A DNA stretch of 64,000 nt from Rhizobium sp. (GCA_027533385.1 JAPZUE010000041.1:1-64000); one strand, 5' to 3'. Shown: positions 34,281-42,983, counted from the stretch's first letter. Made by a program: numbers and translations. Notes: a model not told the origin generated them from the sequence alone.

Positions 34281-34431
34281 CCACCCTCCCCTTGAGGGGG
34301 AGGGTCGGAGCAAAGCTCCGGGGTGGGGTGACCGCTGCGAGGCTAGCCCCAAGCCTCATACGTCGCGCTCGCGAATGGCTCACCCCCACCCGCCGCTTTG
34401 CGGCGACCTCCCCCCTCAAGGGGGAGGTGGA
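34281..34431. repeat. Composite palindromic element, second family, copy 1
   Basis: The left part (34281-34331) has CACCCTCCCC-TTGA-GGGGGAGGGT, then GGAGC-AAA-GCTCC, then GGGGTGGGGTGA. The right part (34379-34430) mirrors it with TCACCCCCACCC, a CGCCGC/GCGGCG hairpin, and ACCTCCCCCC-TCAA-GGGGGAGGT. A second copy with a nearly identical left half lies at 55819-55936. It sits between the converging UPF0114 and putA genes, 7 bases past the former and 8 before the latter, so it may also stop transcription from both sides. Confidence 0.75.
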
Positions 34432-34438
34432 CGTGCCC

Positions 34439-37400
34439 TCACCCCTCGCCGATCGCAATCAGGCTGGCATTGCCGCCGGCAGCCGCCGTATTCACCGAGA
34501 TCACCTGCTCGACCGCAAAGCGGCTCAAATACGCCGGGCCGCCCGCCTTGAAGCCGGTGCCGGACATGCCGGAGCCACCGAAGGGCTGCGTGCCGACGAC
34601 GGCGCCGATCATGTTGCGGTTCACATAGATATTGCCCGTGTCGAGCGCTTCGGTGACGGTGCGGATGGTCGCTTCGATGCGGCTGTGCACGCCAAGTGTG
34701 AGGCCGTAACCGGTGGCGGCAATCGAGCCGATGACCTGGTCCAGCGCCTTGGCCTTCCAGCGCACGACATGCAGCACGGGACCGAAGATTTCCCTGGTCA
34801 GCGCCTCCGGACGATCGAGCTCGATGATATGCGGAGCGAAGAAGTTGCCGGTCGCCGGCACCTTGCCGGCATAACGCACCTTCTGGGTCCGCTTCATGTC
34901 GGCGACATGGCCCTCCAGCATCGCCTTCTGCTTCTCGTCGATGACGGGGCCGATATCGGTGGTGATGTCGAGCGGGTTGCCGAGATTGAGTTCGCGGGCA
35001 GCACCCTCGATCATCTCCAGCATGCCATCGGCAATGTCTTCCTGCAGATAGAGGATGCGCAGCGCCGAGCAGCGCTGGCCGGCCGAGCGGAAGGCGGACA
35101 TGACGACATCGTCGGCCACCTGTTCGGCAAGCGCGGTCGCATCGACGATCATCGCGTTCATGCCGCCGGTTTCGGCAATCAGCGGCACGATCGGGCCGTT
35201 CTTGGCGGCAAGCGTGCGGTTGATCGCCTGGGCCGTCGCCGTCGAGCCGGTAAAGGCGATGCCGGCAAGCTGCGGATGCGCGGCAATGGCAGCGCCGACG
35301 TCGCCGGCTCCGGGCAGCAGCATCAGCACATCCTCGGGCACGCCCGCCTGATGGAAGAGCTTGACGGCTTCAAAGGCGATCAGCGGCGTCTGGGGTGCCG
35401 GCTTGGCGACCACGGCATTGCCGGCGACAAGTGCTGCCGAGACCTGGCCGAGGAAGATCGCCAGCGGGAAATTCCACGGCGAGATGCAGGCAAACACACC
35501 GCGCCCACGCCAGGAGAGACGGTTGAGCTCACCGGTCGGGCCGGGCATGACTTCCGCTTCGCCGAACTGCTTGCGGGCCTGAACGGCGTAGTAGCGGCAG
35601 AAATCGACGGCCTCGCGGATTTCGGCAACACCATCGTCCAGTGTCTTGCCGGCCTCGAGCGCCAGAAGCGCAAGCAACCGGTCGCGATCGGCCTCAAGCA
35701 GGTCCGCAAGCTTGTCGAGGGTGGTTGCGCGCTCCTCGACGGAAAGCCGCGACCAGCGGGCAAAGCCCTGGCGACCGGCGGCAAAGGCCCTGTTGACATC
35801 GGCGGGTGTCGCGTTGCGCACGGTGCCGACCTTGCGGGAACGATCGGCGGGCGACAACACGGCCTCCTCGCTGGTGGCGCCGCTTGCACCCGGCACCAGC
35901 GGACGGGCCGCGATCTCCGAGAAGGGAACGGAAAGGCGCGTCATCAGCCTTTCGAGATTGTCACGATGGCCGAATTCGAAGCCGGCGCTGTTCTTGCGGT
36001 CGCCGTAAAGACCCAAGGGCATCGGGATCTGGCTGTGGCGGGCGCTCTGGCCATTGCCAAGGCCGAGCTTTTCGGTCGGCCGCTCCAGAAGGGCCGTGAC
36101 CGGAATGTTTTTGTCACCGGCAACAGCGACGAAGGACGAGTTCGCGCCGTTTTCGAGCAGACGGCGAACGAGATAGGCGAGCAGATCGCGATAGCCGCCG
36201 ACAGGTGCATAGATGCGGCAGGCGATGCGGTCATTGCCCGAGAGCAGCGTGTCATAGAGAGCCTCGCCCATACCATGCAACCGCTGGAATTCGAAGCCGG
36301 AGCGATCGGCACCGGCAAGCTCGATGATCGTCGAGACGGTGAGCGCATTGTGGGTGGCAAATTGCGGGAAGATGCGAGCGCGCTTTTCCATGAGCTTGGC
36401 CGCGCAATGCAGGTAGGACAGGTCGGTTGCCTGCTTGCGGGTCCAGACGGGATAGTCGTCAAGGCCGCGCTCCTGGGCGCGCTTCACTTCCGTATCCCAA
36501 TAGGCGCCCTTGACGAGACGCACCATCATGCGGCGACCATATTGCTGGCAGAGGCTGTCGATATAGTCGATCACCTGCGGCGCGCGCTTCTGATAGGCCT
36601 GGATGGCAAGCCCGAACCCGTCCCAGCCTGCGAGCGACGGATCGGCGAACACGGCAGCGATCACATCGAGCGAGAGTTCGAGACGGTCGGCCTCCTCCGC
36701 ATCGACGGTGAAATTGAGCTGATGCGCCTTGGCCATCTGCGCGAGCTTCAGGAGATCCGGCACCAGTTCGCGCATCACCCGGTCACGATGGGTCGCGAGA
36801 TAACGCGGATGCAGCGCCGACAGCTTGACCGAGATGCCCATGCGGTTCGGTAACTGCTGGCTCTTGCCGAACTTGCCCATATGCGCGCCAATCGCCTCGA
36901 TGGCGCTGGCATAGGACTGAAAGTAGCGCTTGGCGTCTTCGGCGGTGCGGGCGCCCTCGCCCAGCATGTCGAAGGAGTGGCGATAACCGCGCTCTTCGCT
37001 TTTGGCCGCACGCGACAGCGCGTCCTTGATCGTTTCACCCAGCACGAAGTGATGGCCGAGGAAGCGCATCGCCTGCTTGGTGGCCGAGCGGACGGTCGGC
37101 AGGCCGAGGCGCTTCACGAGACCACGCATGACACCCTCAGGCGTCTCGCCCGGACGGATCACGCGGGCAGACAGACCGAGCGCCCAGGCAGAGGCCGATA
37201 CGAACCAGCTGTCGCCATGCGCCTCGTGTTCGCTCCAGCCGCCCTCCTTCAGCTTGTCCTCGATCAGGCGATCCTGGGTCAGCGCATCCGGCACGCGCAA
37301 GAGAGCTTCGGCGAGCACCATCAGAGCCAGACCTTCGCGGGTCGAAAGCCCGTATTCGCGCAGGAAATCTTCCACGCCGCCGATCGAACCCGAGTTGTCT

Positions 37401-37558
37401 CTGATGGCCTCGATATAGGTGGTGGCGCGGCGGTCGATGGCGCCATTCTGGCTTTCCGACAGCGACAGGCGCGAGGCGAAATGGCGGATCAACTGGTCGT
37501 CGTCGCCGGCATAGGGGGCTTCGAAGCGCGGAAAATCTGTCATGGCTGCCTTGATCAT
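34439..37558 (-). CDS. putA: Bifunctional proline dehydrogenase / P5C dehydrogenase
   Basis: A 1039-residue PutA. The N-terminal half is the FAD proline dehydrogenase barrel (GISVKLSALHPRY, FTVDAEEADRLELSLD, MVRLVKGAYWDTEVKRAQ). The C-terminal half is an NAD aldehyde dehydrogenase, with ISPWNFPLAIF, FTGSTATAQ, and the catalytic cysteine in SAGQRCSALRI. Together they oxidise proline to glutamate with substrate channelling. The protein lacks an N-terminal ribbon-helix-helix DNA-binding domain and the C-terminal extension of about 200 residues found in long PutAs, so it is a short, purely catalytic type. The ATG at 37558 is chosen because GGAGG lies five bases upstream. Control is expected from the divergent Lrp-type gene 107 bases away. 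Confidence 0.95.
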   Translation of the reverse strand: MIKAAMTDFPRFEAPYAGDDDQLIRHFASRLSLSESQNGAIDRRATTYIEAIRDNSGSIGGVEDFLREYGLSTREGLALMVLAEALLRVPDALTQDRLIEDKLKEGGWSEHEAHGDSWFVSASAWALGLSARVIRPGETPEGVMRGLVKRLGLPTVRSATKQAMRFLGHHFVLGETIKDALSRAAKSEERGYRHSFDMLGEGARTAEDAKRYFQSYASAIEAIGAHMGKFGKSQQLPNRMGISVKLSALHPRYLATHRDRVMRELVPDLLKLAQMAKAHQLNFTVDAEEADRLELSLDVIAAVFADPSLAGWDGFGLAIQAYQKRAPQVIDYIDSLCQQYGRRMMVRLVKGAYWDTEVKRAQERGLDDYPVWTRKQATDLSYLHCAAKLMEKRARIFPQFATHNALTVSTIIELAGADRSGFEFQRLHGMGEALYDTLLSGNDRIACRIYAPVGGYRDLLAYLVRRLLENGANSSFVAVAGDKNIPVTALLERPTEKLGLGNGQSARHSQIPMPLGLYGDRKNSAGFEFGHRDNLERLMTRLSVPFSEIAARPLVPGASGATSEEAVLSPADRSRKVGTVRNATPADVNRAFAAGRQGFARWSRLSVEERATTLDKLADLLEADRDRLLALLALEAGKTLDDGVAEIREAVDFCRYYAVQARKQFGEAEVMPGPTGELNRLSWRGRGVFACISPWNFPLAIFLGQVSAALVAGNAVVAKPAPQTPLIAFEAVKLFHQAGVPEDVLMLLPGAGDVGAAIAAHPQLAGIAFTGSTATAQAINRTLAAKNGPIVPLIAETGGMNAMIVDATALAEQVADDVVMSAFRSAGQRCSALRILYLQEDIADGMLEMIEGAARELNLGNPLDITTDIGPVIDEKQKAMLEGHVADMKRTQKVRYAGKVPATGNFFAPHIIELDRPEALTREIFGPVLHVVRWKAKALDQVIGSIAATGYGLTLGVHSRIEATIRTVTEALDTGNIYVNRNMIGAVVGTQPFGGSGMSGTGFKAGGPAYLSRFAVEQVISVNTAAAGGNASLIAIGEG

Positions 37559-37665
37559 TGTCACCTCCGTGTTATTGGCAACATATCTGCGTATTTGCCG
37601 GATTTCCCACTATTCTTCAGTCACTTTTCTGGCATATTCACTACAGGAGTGGAGTTTCGTAGAGA

Positions 37666-38130
37666 ATGAGCAAGGAACTGGACCGTCTCGACCGCAAGAT
37701 CCTCCGCGCCTTGCAGGCAGAGGGGCGGTTGACCAACATCGAACTCGCCGAACGGGTGAACCTATCACCGACCGCGACGGCCGAACGCGTGCGCCGTCTG
37801 ACGCGCGAAGGCTACATCACCGGCTATATGGCGATGCTCTCACCGCAGAAGCTTGGCCGCAACCTTCTGGTGTTCATCGAGGTGAAGCTGGACCGCACGA
37901 CGGCGGATGTCTTCGACACCTTCGCCGCCGCCGTGAAGCGCTCGGACGACGTCATGGAATGCCATATGGTGGCGGGCGGTTTCGACTATCTTGTCAAGGC
38001 GCGCGTGGCCGGCATGGAAGCCTATCGGCAATTCCTGTCGGAAGTGATTCTGCCCCTGCCCGGCGTGCGCGAAACCCACACCTACGCCGTGATGGAAGAG
38101 GTCAAGGCGGGCTCCGCTCTGCCCGTATAA
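37666..38130 (+). CDS. putR: Lrp/AsnC family regulator, putA activator
   Basis: A 154-residue Lrp-family protein: an N-terminal helix-turn-helix (LDRLDRKILRALQAEGRLTN, then IELAERVNLSPTATAERVRRL) and a C-terminal RAM ligand domain (FIEVKL, VMECHMVAGGFDYLVK, GVRETHTYAVMEEVK). Divergent placement next to putA is the standard arrangement of rhizobial PutR, which activates putA in response to proline. The shared AT-rich 107-base region should hold its binding sites. The start ATG at 37666 fits the family length; the upstream site is weak. Confidence 0.88.
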   Translation: MSKELDRLDRKILRALQAEGRLTNIELAERVNLSPTATAERVRRLTREGYITGYMAMLSPQKLGRNLLVFIEVKLDRTTADVFDTFAAAVKRSDDVMECHMVAGGFDYLVKARVAGMEAYRQFLSEVILPLPGVRETHTYAVMEEVKAGSALPV

Positions 38131-38203
38131 AGATCAATATAACAGGCAGATGCTATTTTGATTGGCATCAGTCAGAAATTAGTCATATTAATGGTGATAT
38201 CCC

Positions 38204-38260
38204 CCGAAAAACTGCTAGCTTTTCGGCCGGACTGATATATTGGTCAGAAACTTCCCAATA
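38204..38260. promoter_or_regulatory. Two inverted repeats before the LuxR gene
   Basis: CCGAAAA (38204-38210) and TTTTCGG (38220-38226) pair around nine bases. TATTGG (38238-38243) and CCAATA (38255-38260) pair around eleven bases. The second ends 25 bases before the LuxR-type start and could be an autoregulatory site; the first might be a putR terminator, although no T tract follows. The whole 38131-38285 stretch is AT-rich. Confidence 0.45.
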
Positions 38261-38285
38261 GTTGTCAACTTTCGAAATTGATAAA

Positions 38286-39002
38286 ATGTTGCCAGAACGA
38301 CAGACACTCTTGAGCCAGGATATTGAGAGTTGTCAGAACCGTACGGAATTGATGGAAAGTTGGTCACGGGCAGCGCGTGAATACGGCCTCAACTATGTGA
38401 CCCTGGCGGCAGCGCCGACAAACCAGGACAAGCTCATTGGCCCTATCGTCCGCGAAAGCACCCTGCCCGCCGAGTATTGTCGCGAATTCGATCGGCATGA
38501 ATTTCTCCGCTACTGCCCGACGATCCCGCATATCAGCCGCTCGATCATGCACCATGCCTGGACGATCGGACCGGACGGATCCACCCCGAGCTTTGATTGC
38601 CCGCCGGAATTTGCGGCGCTGATGCGCAAGTACCGGCTGATCTCCGGCGTCTTGTTCTCGATGAACTCCGTGGACGGCAGCCGTTTCGTGGTCCGTTATG
38701 ACGGTGATCGCGGCCCCCTCGTCATGCCAGAAATCAACGAACTGTCGATGCTGAGCATTCAGGCCTTCGACGTGTTCGACCGCCTCCGGCGCACCACGAG
38801 CAGCACCAGCGTCCTCTCGGCGCGCGAACTTGAGGTGGTCCGCTGGACGGCGCAGGGCAAGACCTCGCTCGAAATCGGCCAGATCCTGTCGCTCTCCGAT
38901 CATACCGTGAATGCCTATATGACCAATGCCATCCGCAAGCTCGACTGCGTTAACCGCACCCAGCTGGTCGCCAAGGCGATCCGGATGAAGATCATCAGCT
39001 GA
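38286..39002 (+). CDS. LuxR-type transcriptional regulator (orphan)
   Basis: A 238-residue regulator with a PAS-like autoinducer-binding fold at the front (SWSRAAREYGLNYVTLAA, HHAWTIG) and a LuxR helix-turn-helix at the end (LSARELEVVRWTAQGKTSLE, SLSDHTVNAYMTNAIRKLDC). Of the residues that hold acyl-homoserine lactones in LuxR/TraR, the tryptophan before the second strand seems kept, but the aspartate-proline pair is replaced by RYCPTIPH. No luxI gene is in the window. It is likely a LuxR solo answering another ligand or none, as with VisN/VisR-like proteins. Start is uncertain: the ATG at 38286 is used, and an in-frame TTG at 38262 is possible. Neither has a clear ribosome binding site. Confidence 0.8.
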   Translation: MLPERQTLLSQDIESCQNRTELMESWSRAAREYGLNYVTLAAAPTNQDKLIGPIVRESTLPAEYCREFDRHEFLRYCPTIPHISRSIMHHAWTIGPDGSTPSFDCPPEFAALMRKYRLISGVLFSMNSVDGSRFVVRYDGDRGPLVMPEINELSMLSIQAFDVFDRLRRTTSSTSVLSARELEVVRWTAQGKTSLEIGQILSLSDHTVNAYMTNAIRKLDCVNRTQLVAKAIRMKIIS

Positions 39003-39013
39003 GGCAGAAGCCG

Positions 39014-39664
39014 TCAGTACATGGTCTGCCGGTAGGCAGCTTCGAGGTTCTCGTCCATCTGCGCGATGATCTCCGGATCGCTGGGCGCGCCGCTGGTATC
39101 CTCCAGAATCATCTGGACGAGTGACGGCATAGCGTTGCGCTGCTGCCTGTGGTCGGGGTCCCAGAGATGCGAACGCCGGAAGGCCTTCGCGCAATGCAGG
39201 AAGACTTCATCGATATCGACGACGATCGCCAGCCTCGGCACCTTGTTGTCGACGGCCATGCTGGCCAGGATATCCGGCTGCGTTGTGAGCGACGCACGCC
39301 CGTTGAGCCTGAGCGTCTCGTCATAGCCGGGGATCAGAAAGAGCAGCCCGACGGCGGGGTTGGCGACAATGTTGTCGAGCGTGTCGAGCCGGTTGTTGCC
39401 TGGCCTGTCTGGAATTGCAACGCGGCCCGCATCAAGGATGCGCACAAAGCCCGGCGCATCGCCGCGCGGGCTGACATCGGCTCGCCCACCCCTGCCCTGG
39501 GTGCCGATGCAAAGAAAAGGCGACCGCTGGATGAAGGCCCGCGCATTCGGCCCGAGGGTCTGACGTTCTTTCTTCACGGCGAGATCATGCGCCGGAGCAT
39601 AGAGGCTGCGCAGCGCCGCCTCGTCGGTGACGAGATACTCCGGCTTGATTTCAAATGTTGACAT
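39014..39664 (-). CDS. Pyridoxamine 5'-phosphate oxidase-like FMN protein
   Basis: A 216-residue flavin-reductase-fold protein of the PPOX-class FMN family (DR2398-type). Visible features are FLCIGTQGRGGRADVSPRGD, ILDAGRVAIPDRPGNNRLDT, NPAVGLLFLIPG and LRLNGRASL, which correspond to the FMN-phosphate and dimer-interface strands. Substrate unknown; relatives reduce flavins, F420 or small electrophiles. GGGAGG lies upstream of the ATG at 39664. A perfect 18-bp palindrome lies 60 bases upstream and suggests control by a dimeric repressor. It converges on the LuxR gene with an 11-base gap. Confidence 0.85.
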   Translation of the reverse strand: MSTFEIKPEYLVTDEAALRSLYAPAHDLAVKKERQTLGPNARAFIQRSPFLCIGTQGRGGRADVSPRGDAPGFVRILDAGRVAIPDRPGNNRLDTLDNIVANPAVGLLFLIPGYDETLRLNGRASLTTQPDILASMAVDNKVPRLAIVVDIDEVFLHCAKAFRRSHLWDPDHRQQRNAMPSLVQMILEDTSGAPSDPEIIAQMDENLEAAYRQTMY

Positions 39665-39723
39665 GGCACGTCGCCTCCCTGCGCGAACCGCGGCTGCGCA
39701 CCTGAACTCCGGGGCACAGCAGA

Positions 39724-39741
39724 ATGAGGTACGTACCTCAT
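39724..39741. promoter_or_regulatory. Perfect 18-bp palindrome, putative operator
   Basis: ATGAGGTACGTACCTCAT is its own reverse complement. It lies 60-77 bases upstream of the PPOX-type gene start, in the promoter zone. Such uninterrupted dyads are typical of TetR, MarR or HxlR-type repressor sites; the cognate regulator is not evident nearby. Confidence 0.65.
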
Positions 39742-39868
39742 GTAGCAGTTTTAGCGCTTTGCGGAGCCGCTGGCAAGCTCACCGATTCCAGGGAGGACAA
39801 GGCGGCGGGCGAGACCGATTTGAACGCCCGACACCTCGACGGCGGCAGGCGTTCAGATGCTTTGAAAA

Positions 39869-40978
39869 TCAACGATCGAGGATGGCGCGGATTTCCACCA
39901 TGTTGGAGCGGACGCGCAGGATGTAGAAGCCCATGGTCGCCAGATGCGTCGGCATGATCCAGCCGTCCTCGCGACCGTTCGAGATGATCGCCGGCTGGAT
40001 CCGCAGCGAGGCCTGCAGCTGACGCTCGAGCTCGGTCCAGATGGCCGTCAGGTTGCGCTCGCGAATGACGTCGCCGAAATCGGCGCGGGTCGCTTGCAGG
40101 ATGGCGTACTGCGCATAGAGCTGCCCATAGGCGAACCAGAAGCGGTCATCGGCGCGCGTATCGAACCAGCCGGCATTGAACTCTTCCGAACGGCGGCGAA
40201 GGATGTCGGACGTATTGCCGAGGTCACTCGCCATGCCATCGAGCAGCTGCAGCAGGTTGTCGGAACGCGTGTCGAAGACGGCCTCGCAATTGGCAAGCGA
40301 GGTGTTGAAGCGGTTCCAGCTTTCCACGGCCGCCCGGTAGTAGCTCGGCGTCGGCGTCTTGAAGCCGAAGGGGTCGGTGCCGAAATACCAGGTGCCCTCG
40401 TCGAACTGGATATTGCCGCGCGCATCCTGCAGATCGTTGTTGATGCCCGACGTGCCGCGCACGCGGCCGAGATTGTCGGCGAGCTGGATGGCGGTTCGGC
40501 GCACCACCTGGTTCACCCCGCGCTGGAAGGAAGCCTTGTTGTCCATGAACGGGGTGTTGTCCCAGTCGAGCCCGAAGAGACCGAGCTTGTAGAGGAGCGT
40601 CGACGAGACCCAGGCGTTCTGGTTGACGTTCTGGTCGGTCAGCGCCGCACTCATCATCACGACCGCCGAATCCTGGCAGCGATTAGCCTGATCCGGGAGC
40701 GCCGCACCGGCGGGCACCGTGCGCTCCTCAAACTTGTATGCCTGGGCAAAGGCCGGGTCGAAGGCGTACCAGACCTGCGTGCGATAGAGGAACTGGCCAT
40801 AGAACAGGATGAGCAGCACCAGCACGGCAAGGATCGGCCCCTTGATGATCCAGCTGCGGTCGCGGTACCAGCCATGCGCCGCGAGAAACGGCCAGAGCAG
40901 CCAGGCGACCACCATGCCGATGCCGCGGCCAATGGCGGCAAAGACGCGTTGGAAGAACGCGATGATCGGGTCAAGCAT
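39869..40978 (-). CDS. DUF2333 family membrane protein
   Basis: A 369-residue protein with two N-terminal hydrophobic stretches (about 8-35 and 46-63; WLLWPFLAAHGW, GPILAVLVLLILFYGQFLY) and a large soluble remainder, probably periplasmic. Length and motifs (YRTQVWYAFDP, CQDSAVVMM, FDEGTWYFGTDPFGF) match DUF2333, an uncharacterised proteobacterial family. It is the last gene of the five-gene AAA+ operon; its ATG at 40978 lies inside the DUF6638 gene (8-base overlap) and has AGGAG six bases upstream. Another in-frame ATG at 40984 lacks spacing. Its role is unknown; as the only clear membrane component it may anchor the system. Confidence 0.82.
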   Translation of the reverse strand: MLDPIIAFFQRVFAAIGRGIGMVVAWLLWPFLAAHGWYRDRSWIIKGPILAVLVLLILFYGQFLYRTQVWYAFDPAFAQAYKFEERTVPAGAALPDQANRCQDSAVVMMSAALTDQNVNQNAWVSSTLLYKLGLFGLDWDNTPFMDNKASFQRGVNQVVRRTAIQLADNLGRVRGTSGINNDLQDARGNIQFDEGTWYFGTDPFGFKTPTPSYYRAAVESWNRFNTSLANCEAVFDTRSDNLLQLLDGMASDLGNTSDILRRRSEEFNAGWFDTRADDRFWFAYGQLYAQYAILQATRADFGDVIRERNLTAIWTELERQLQASLRIQPAIISNGREDGWIMPTHLATMGFYILRVRSNMVEIRAILDR

Positions 40979-42266
40979 GGTCATCTCCTAGTCCATAGAG
41001 GCGTTTGCGGAAGGCGGCCTTGTCCTTCAGATAAGTGTCGGACAGGCGGGATACAACATAGTCGCGATAGGCTTCCGGATAACGCTCATAGGCGCGGTAG
41101 AAGCCCTGCTTGTCGAAGACAAAGCGCGAGACGAAATCCTCGGGCGTTAGATGGGCGATCAGCCGGTTCGTCAGCCACTGGTCGGGATGATCAGGCTCGG
41201 CCCGCACAAGCCAGAGGCGCAGCTTGGGGTCGATATCCGCCATCCTCAGATTGCCGGTACGCGAAAGCGTCCTCAGCGCTTCCTGCAGCAGCGGATAGAC
41301 GCCACGTTCGGCGATCGCCTTGGCATTCCGGTGCAGGAAGGTCTGCATCCAGACGGCGTCGATGCGGCTGAGATCCGGCACGGGATCGAGCGTTGCGGCA
41401 ACGGACAGCAGCGCCATTTCCAGCCGATGGGCAAACAGGCCCGAGCTTTCCACCCAGCTGGCCCGCGGCAGTTCAAGCCGGCCGGTGCGCGCCAGAAAGT
41501 CCGCGACCTGAGCGGTGTCGTCGATCGAGATGTAGCTCACCTGCCAGGGCCGCGACCGGCGGAAACCGGGGGCCTCGGGATCGCAGATCACGGTGGTGAT
41601 TTTCTCATCGACGAAGACGAAGACACCGCCGAAATGATCGGCCCAGAAGGCATCGTGGCGAAACACGAGTTTATCAGGCACCAGCGTGTTCTGGCGGATG
41701 TCGCCGGTCTCTTTGGCGAGCGCCACCATCCGCTCCAGCATCGCGTCGTCGCGCCAGGCATCCTGGCTCGTCACCAGCGCGTCGCAAAGCTGCCGCAGCT
41801 GCCCCGCCTTGCCGAGCAGGTCTTCCGCCGACAGAACCTTGAACTTCACCTCGTTGATCGACAAGAGGTCATCAAGCGTCTTCACCTCGGAGACACTGTC
41901 CTCGATCTCGCCATAGAGCGTGTCCTTCAGCGTGATCGCGTGGATCGCCCGCGCATTGGCCGAATAGAACTCGTGCATCAGGCCGGCGGTGTTGGAAAAG
42001 CTCGTATGCACGACCGGCAGACTGTCCTGCTCGGGCGTGAGAATGATGAAACGCCGGTTGACCTTCAGCGGATCGAGATAATCGGGATCGCCAAGCTCTT
42101 GCGCCACCTGCGGCGAAAATCCGGTGATGTCGATGTCGAATTCGGTGAGCTTGGTGGCCGGCAGACCGAAGGCAGCCAGCGCCTTGTTGTAGCGGGTAAT
42201 CAGATGCGGCTCGCGGATGGAGAGCAGTCGGCCATAGATGAGCTCGGCTTCGAGGAGGCGGTTCAT
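40971..42266 (-). CDS. DUF6638 family protein, AAA+ operon component
   Basis: A 431-residue soluble protein without membrane segments. I associate it with the DUF6638 family from its order in the operon and from LLEAELIYGRLLSI, GLPATKL, FIILTPEQDSLPVVHTSFSN, and the C-terminal YERYPEAYRDYVVSRLSDTY. It is of unknown function. Its ATG overlaps the XRE antitoxin stop as ATGA, which suggests translational coupling, and its 3' end overlaps the DUF2333 start. In the ancestral operon it presumably followed the AAA+ gene directly; the toxin-antitoxin pair now stands between. Confidence 0.75.
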   Translation of the reverse strand: MNRLLEAELIYGRLLSIREPHLITRYNKALAAFGLPATKLTEFDIDITGFSPQVAQELGDPDYLDPLKVNRRFIILTPEQDSLPVVHTSFSNTAGLMHEFYSANARAIHAITLKDTLYGEIEDSVSEVKTLDDLLSINEVKFKVLSAEDLLGKAGQLRQLCDALVTSQDAWRDDAMLERMVALAKETGDIRQNTLVPDKLVFRHDAFWADHFGGVFVFVDEKITTVICDPEAPGFRRSRPWQVSYISIDDTAQVADFLARTGRLELPRASWVESSGLFAHRLEMALLSVAATLDPVPDLSRIDAVWMQTFLHRNAKAIAERGVYPLLQEALRTLSRTGNLRMADIDPKLRLWLVRAEPDHPDQWLTNRLIAHLTPEDFVSRFVFDKQGFYRAYERYPEAYRDYVVSRLSDTYLKDKAAFRKRLYGLGDDHA

Positions 42267-42673
42267 GCGGTATCTGCGACCTTCCTGTCCTCGTGCCGCC
42301 AGTAAAGGTCATCGAGGTCGAGCTTCAAGACATCGGCGATAGCCTTCAACGTAGCGACACTGCCATCCTTCTTGCCGGTTTCGATCTCCGACAGATAAGC
42401 GGTGCTGATTCCGGCAGCGGCGGCAAGATCCTTAGCCGCCATGCCCCGAAAATCTCGCCAGACACGGATCGGGCTTTCGCCTTCACTCATGCGGTTGACA
42501 TACTCGGCAGGGATAAGTTCTTCCTCGCCGGCAGCAAGCTTGCGTTCGAAATCCGCAATCGTGAGACTGTCTTCCAAATCCTCGATGCGCTGGATCAGCG
42601 CTTCGTAGTCCTTGCGGCTGAGCACGATCATCTCTTCGCCATCCGGCGCCGTGAATGATGATGCGATCGTCAT
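42263..42673 (-). CDS. XRE-type antitoxin with N-terminal extension
   Basis: A 136-residue protein. The N-terminal half (about 1-60) resembles a Phd/YefM-like segment (MIVLSRKDYEALIQRIEDLE), as in RelB-type antitoxins, and the C-terminal half is a Cro/C1 helix-turn-helix (MAAKDLAAAAGISTAYLSEIETGKK). It should neutralise the RelE toxin encoded just upstream and autoregulate. The ATG at 42673 shares its A with the toxin stop (TGATG) and has GGGAG seven bases upstream. The end overlaps the DUF6638 start as ATGA. The toxin-first order and XRE antitoxin match the RelE/XRE (HigBA-like) class. Confidence 0.88.
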   Translation of the reverse strand: MTIASSFTAPDGEEMIVLSRKDYEALIQRIEDLEDSLTIADFERKLAAGEEELIPAEYVNRMSEGESPIRVWRDFRGMAAKDLAAAAGISTAYLSEIETGKKDGSVATLKAIADVLKLDLDDLYWRHEDRKVADTA

Positions 42674-42933
42674 CAAAGTTCTCCCTCATAGGCTTCACCG
42701 CGTGCGGCGACACGCACAACATCAACGACGGTTCCGTCTTCGCGAAAGATCACCCGCCAATCACCGATCCGAAGGCGGTGATAGCGGCTGTCACGCAGCT
42801 TCTTGACGTTGTTGGCCAGCGAAGCCGGGTTATCGGCATACTGCTGGACCTTAGCCCGAATACGCCGCGCCTCATTCGCGGGCATTCGGTTCAACGTCCG
42901 AATGGCATCCTTGCTGTAAACAACGCGCCGCAC
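42673..42933 (-). CDS. RelE-type toxin
   Basis: An 86-residue RelE/ParE-superfamily toxin: VVYSKDAIRTLNRMPANEA, KVQQYADNPASLANNVKKLR, then YHRLRIGDWRVIFREDG, which contains the basic and tyrosine residues of ribosome-dependent mRNA interferases. The start is a GTG at 42933 with GAGG eight bases upstream. It lies 50 bases after the AAA+ gene stop and is transcribed in the same direction, so the pair sits inside the AAA+ operon. Confidence 0.9.
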   Translation of the reverse strand: MRRVVYSKDAIRTLNRMPANEARRIRAKVQQYADNPASLANNVKKLRDSRYHRLRIGDWRVIFREDGTVVDVVRVAARGEAYEGEL

Positions 42934-42983
42934 ATCCTAATCCTCAACCCCGATCCCGACAACCAAATTCGCTGATAGCGAAT

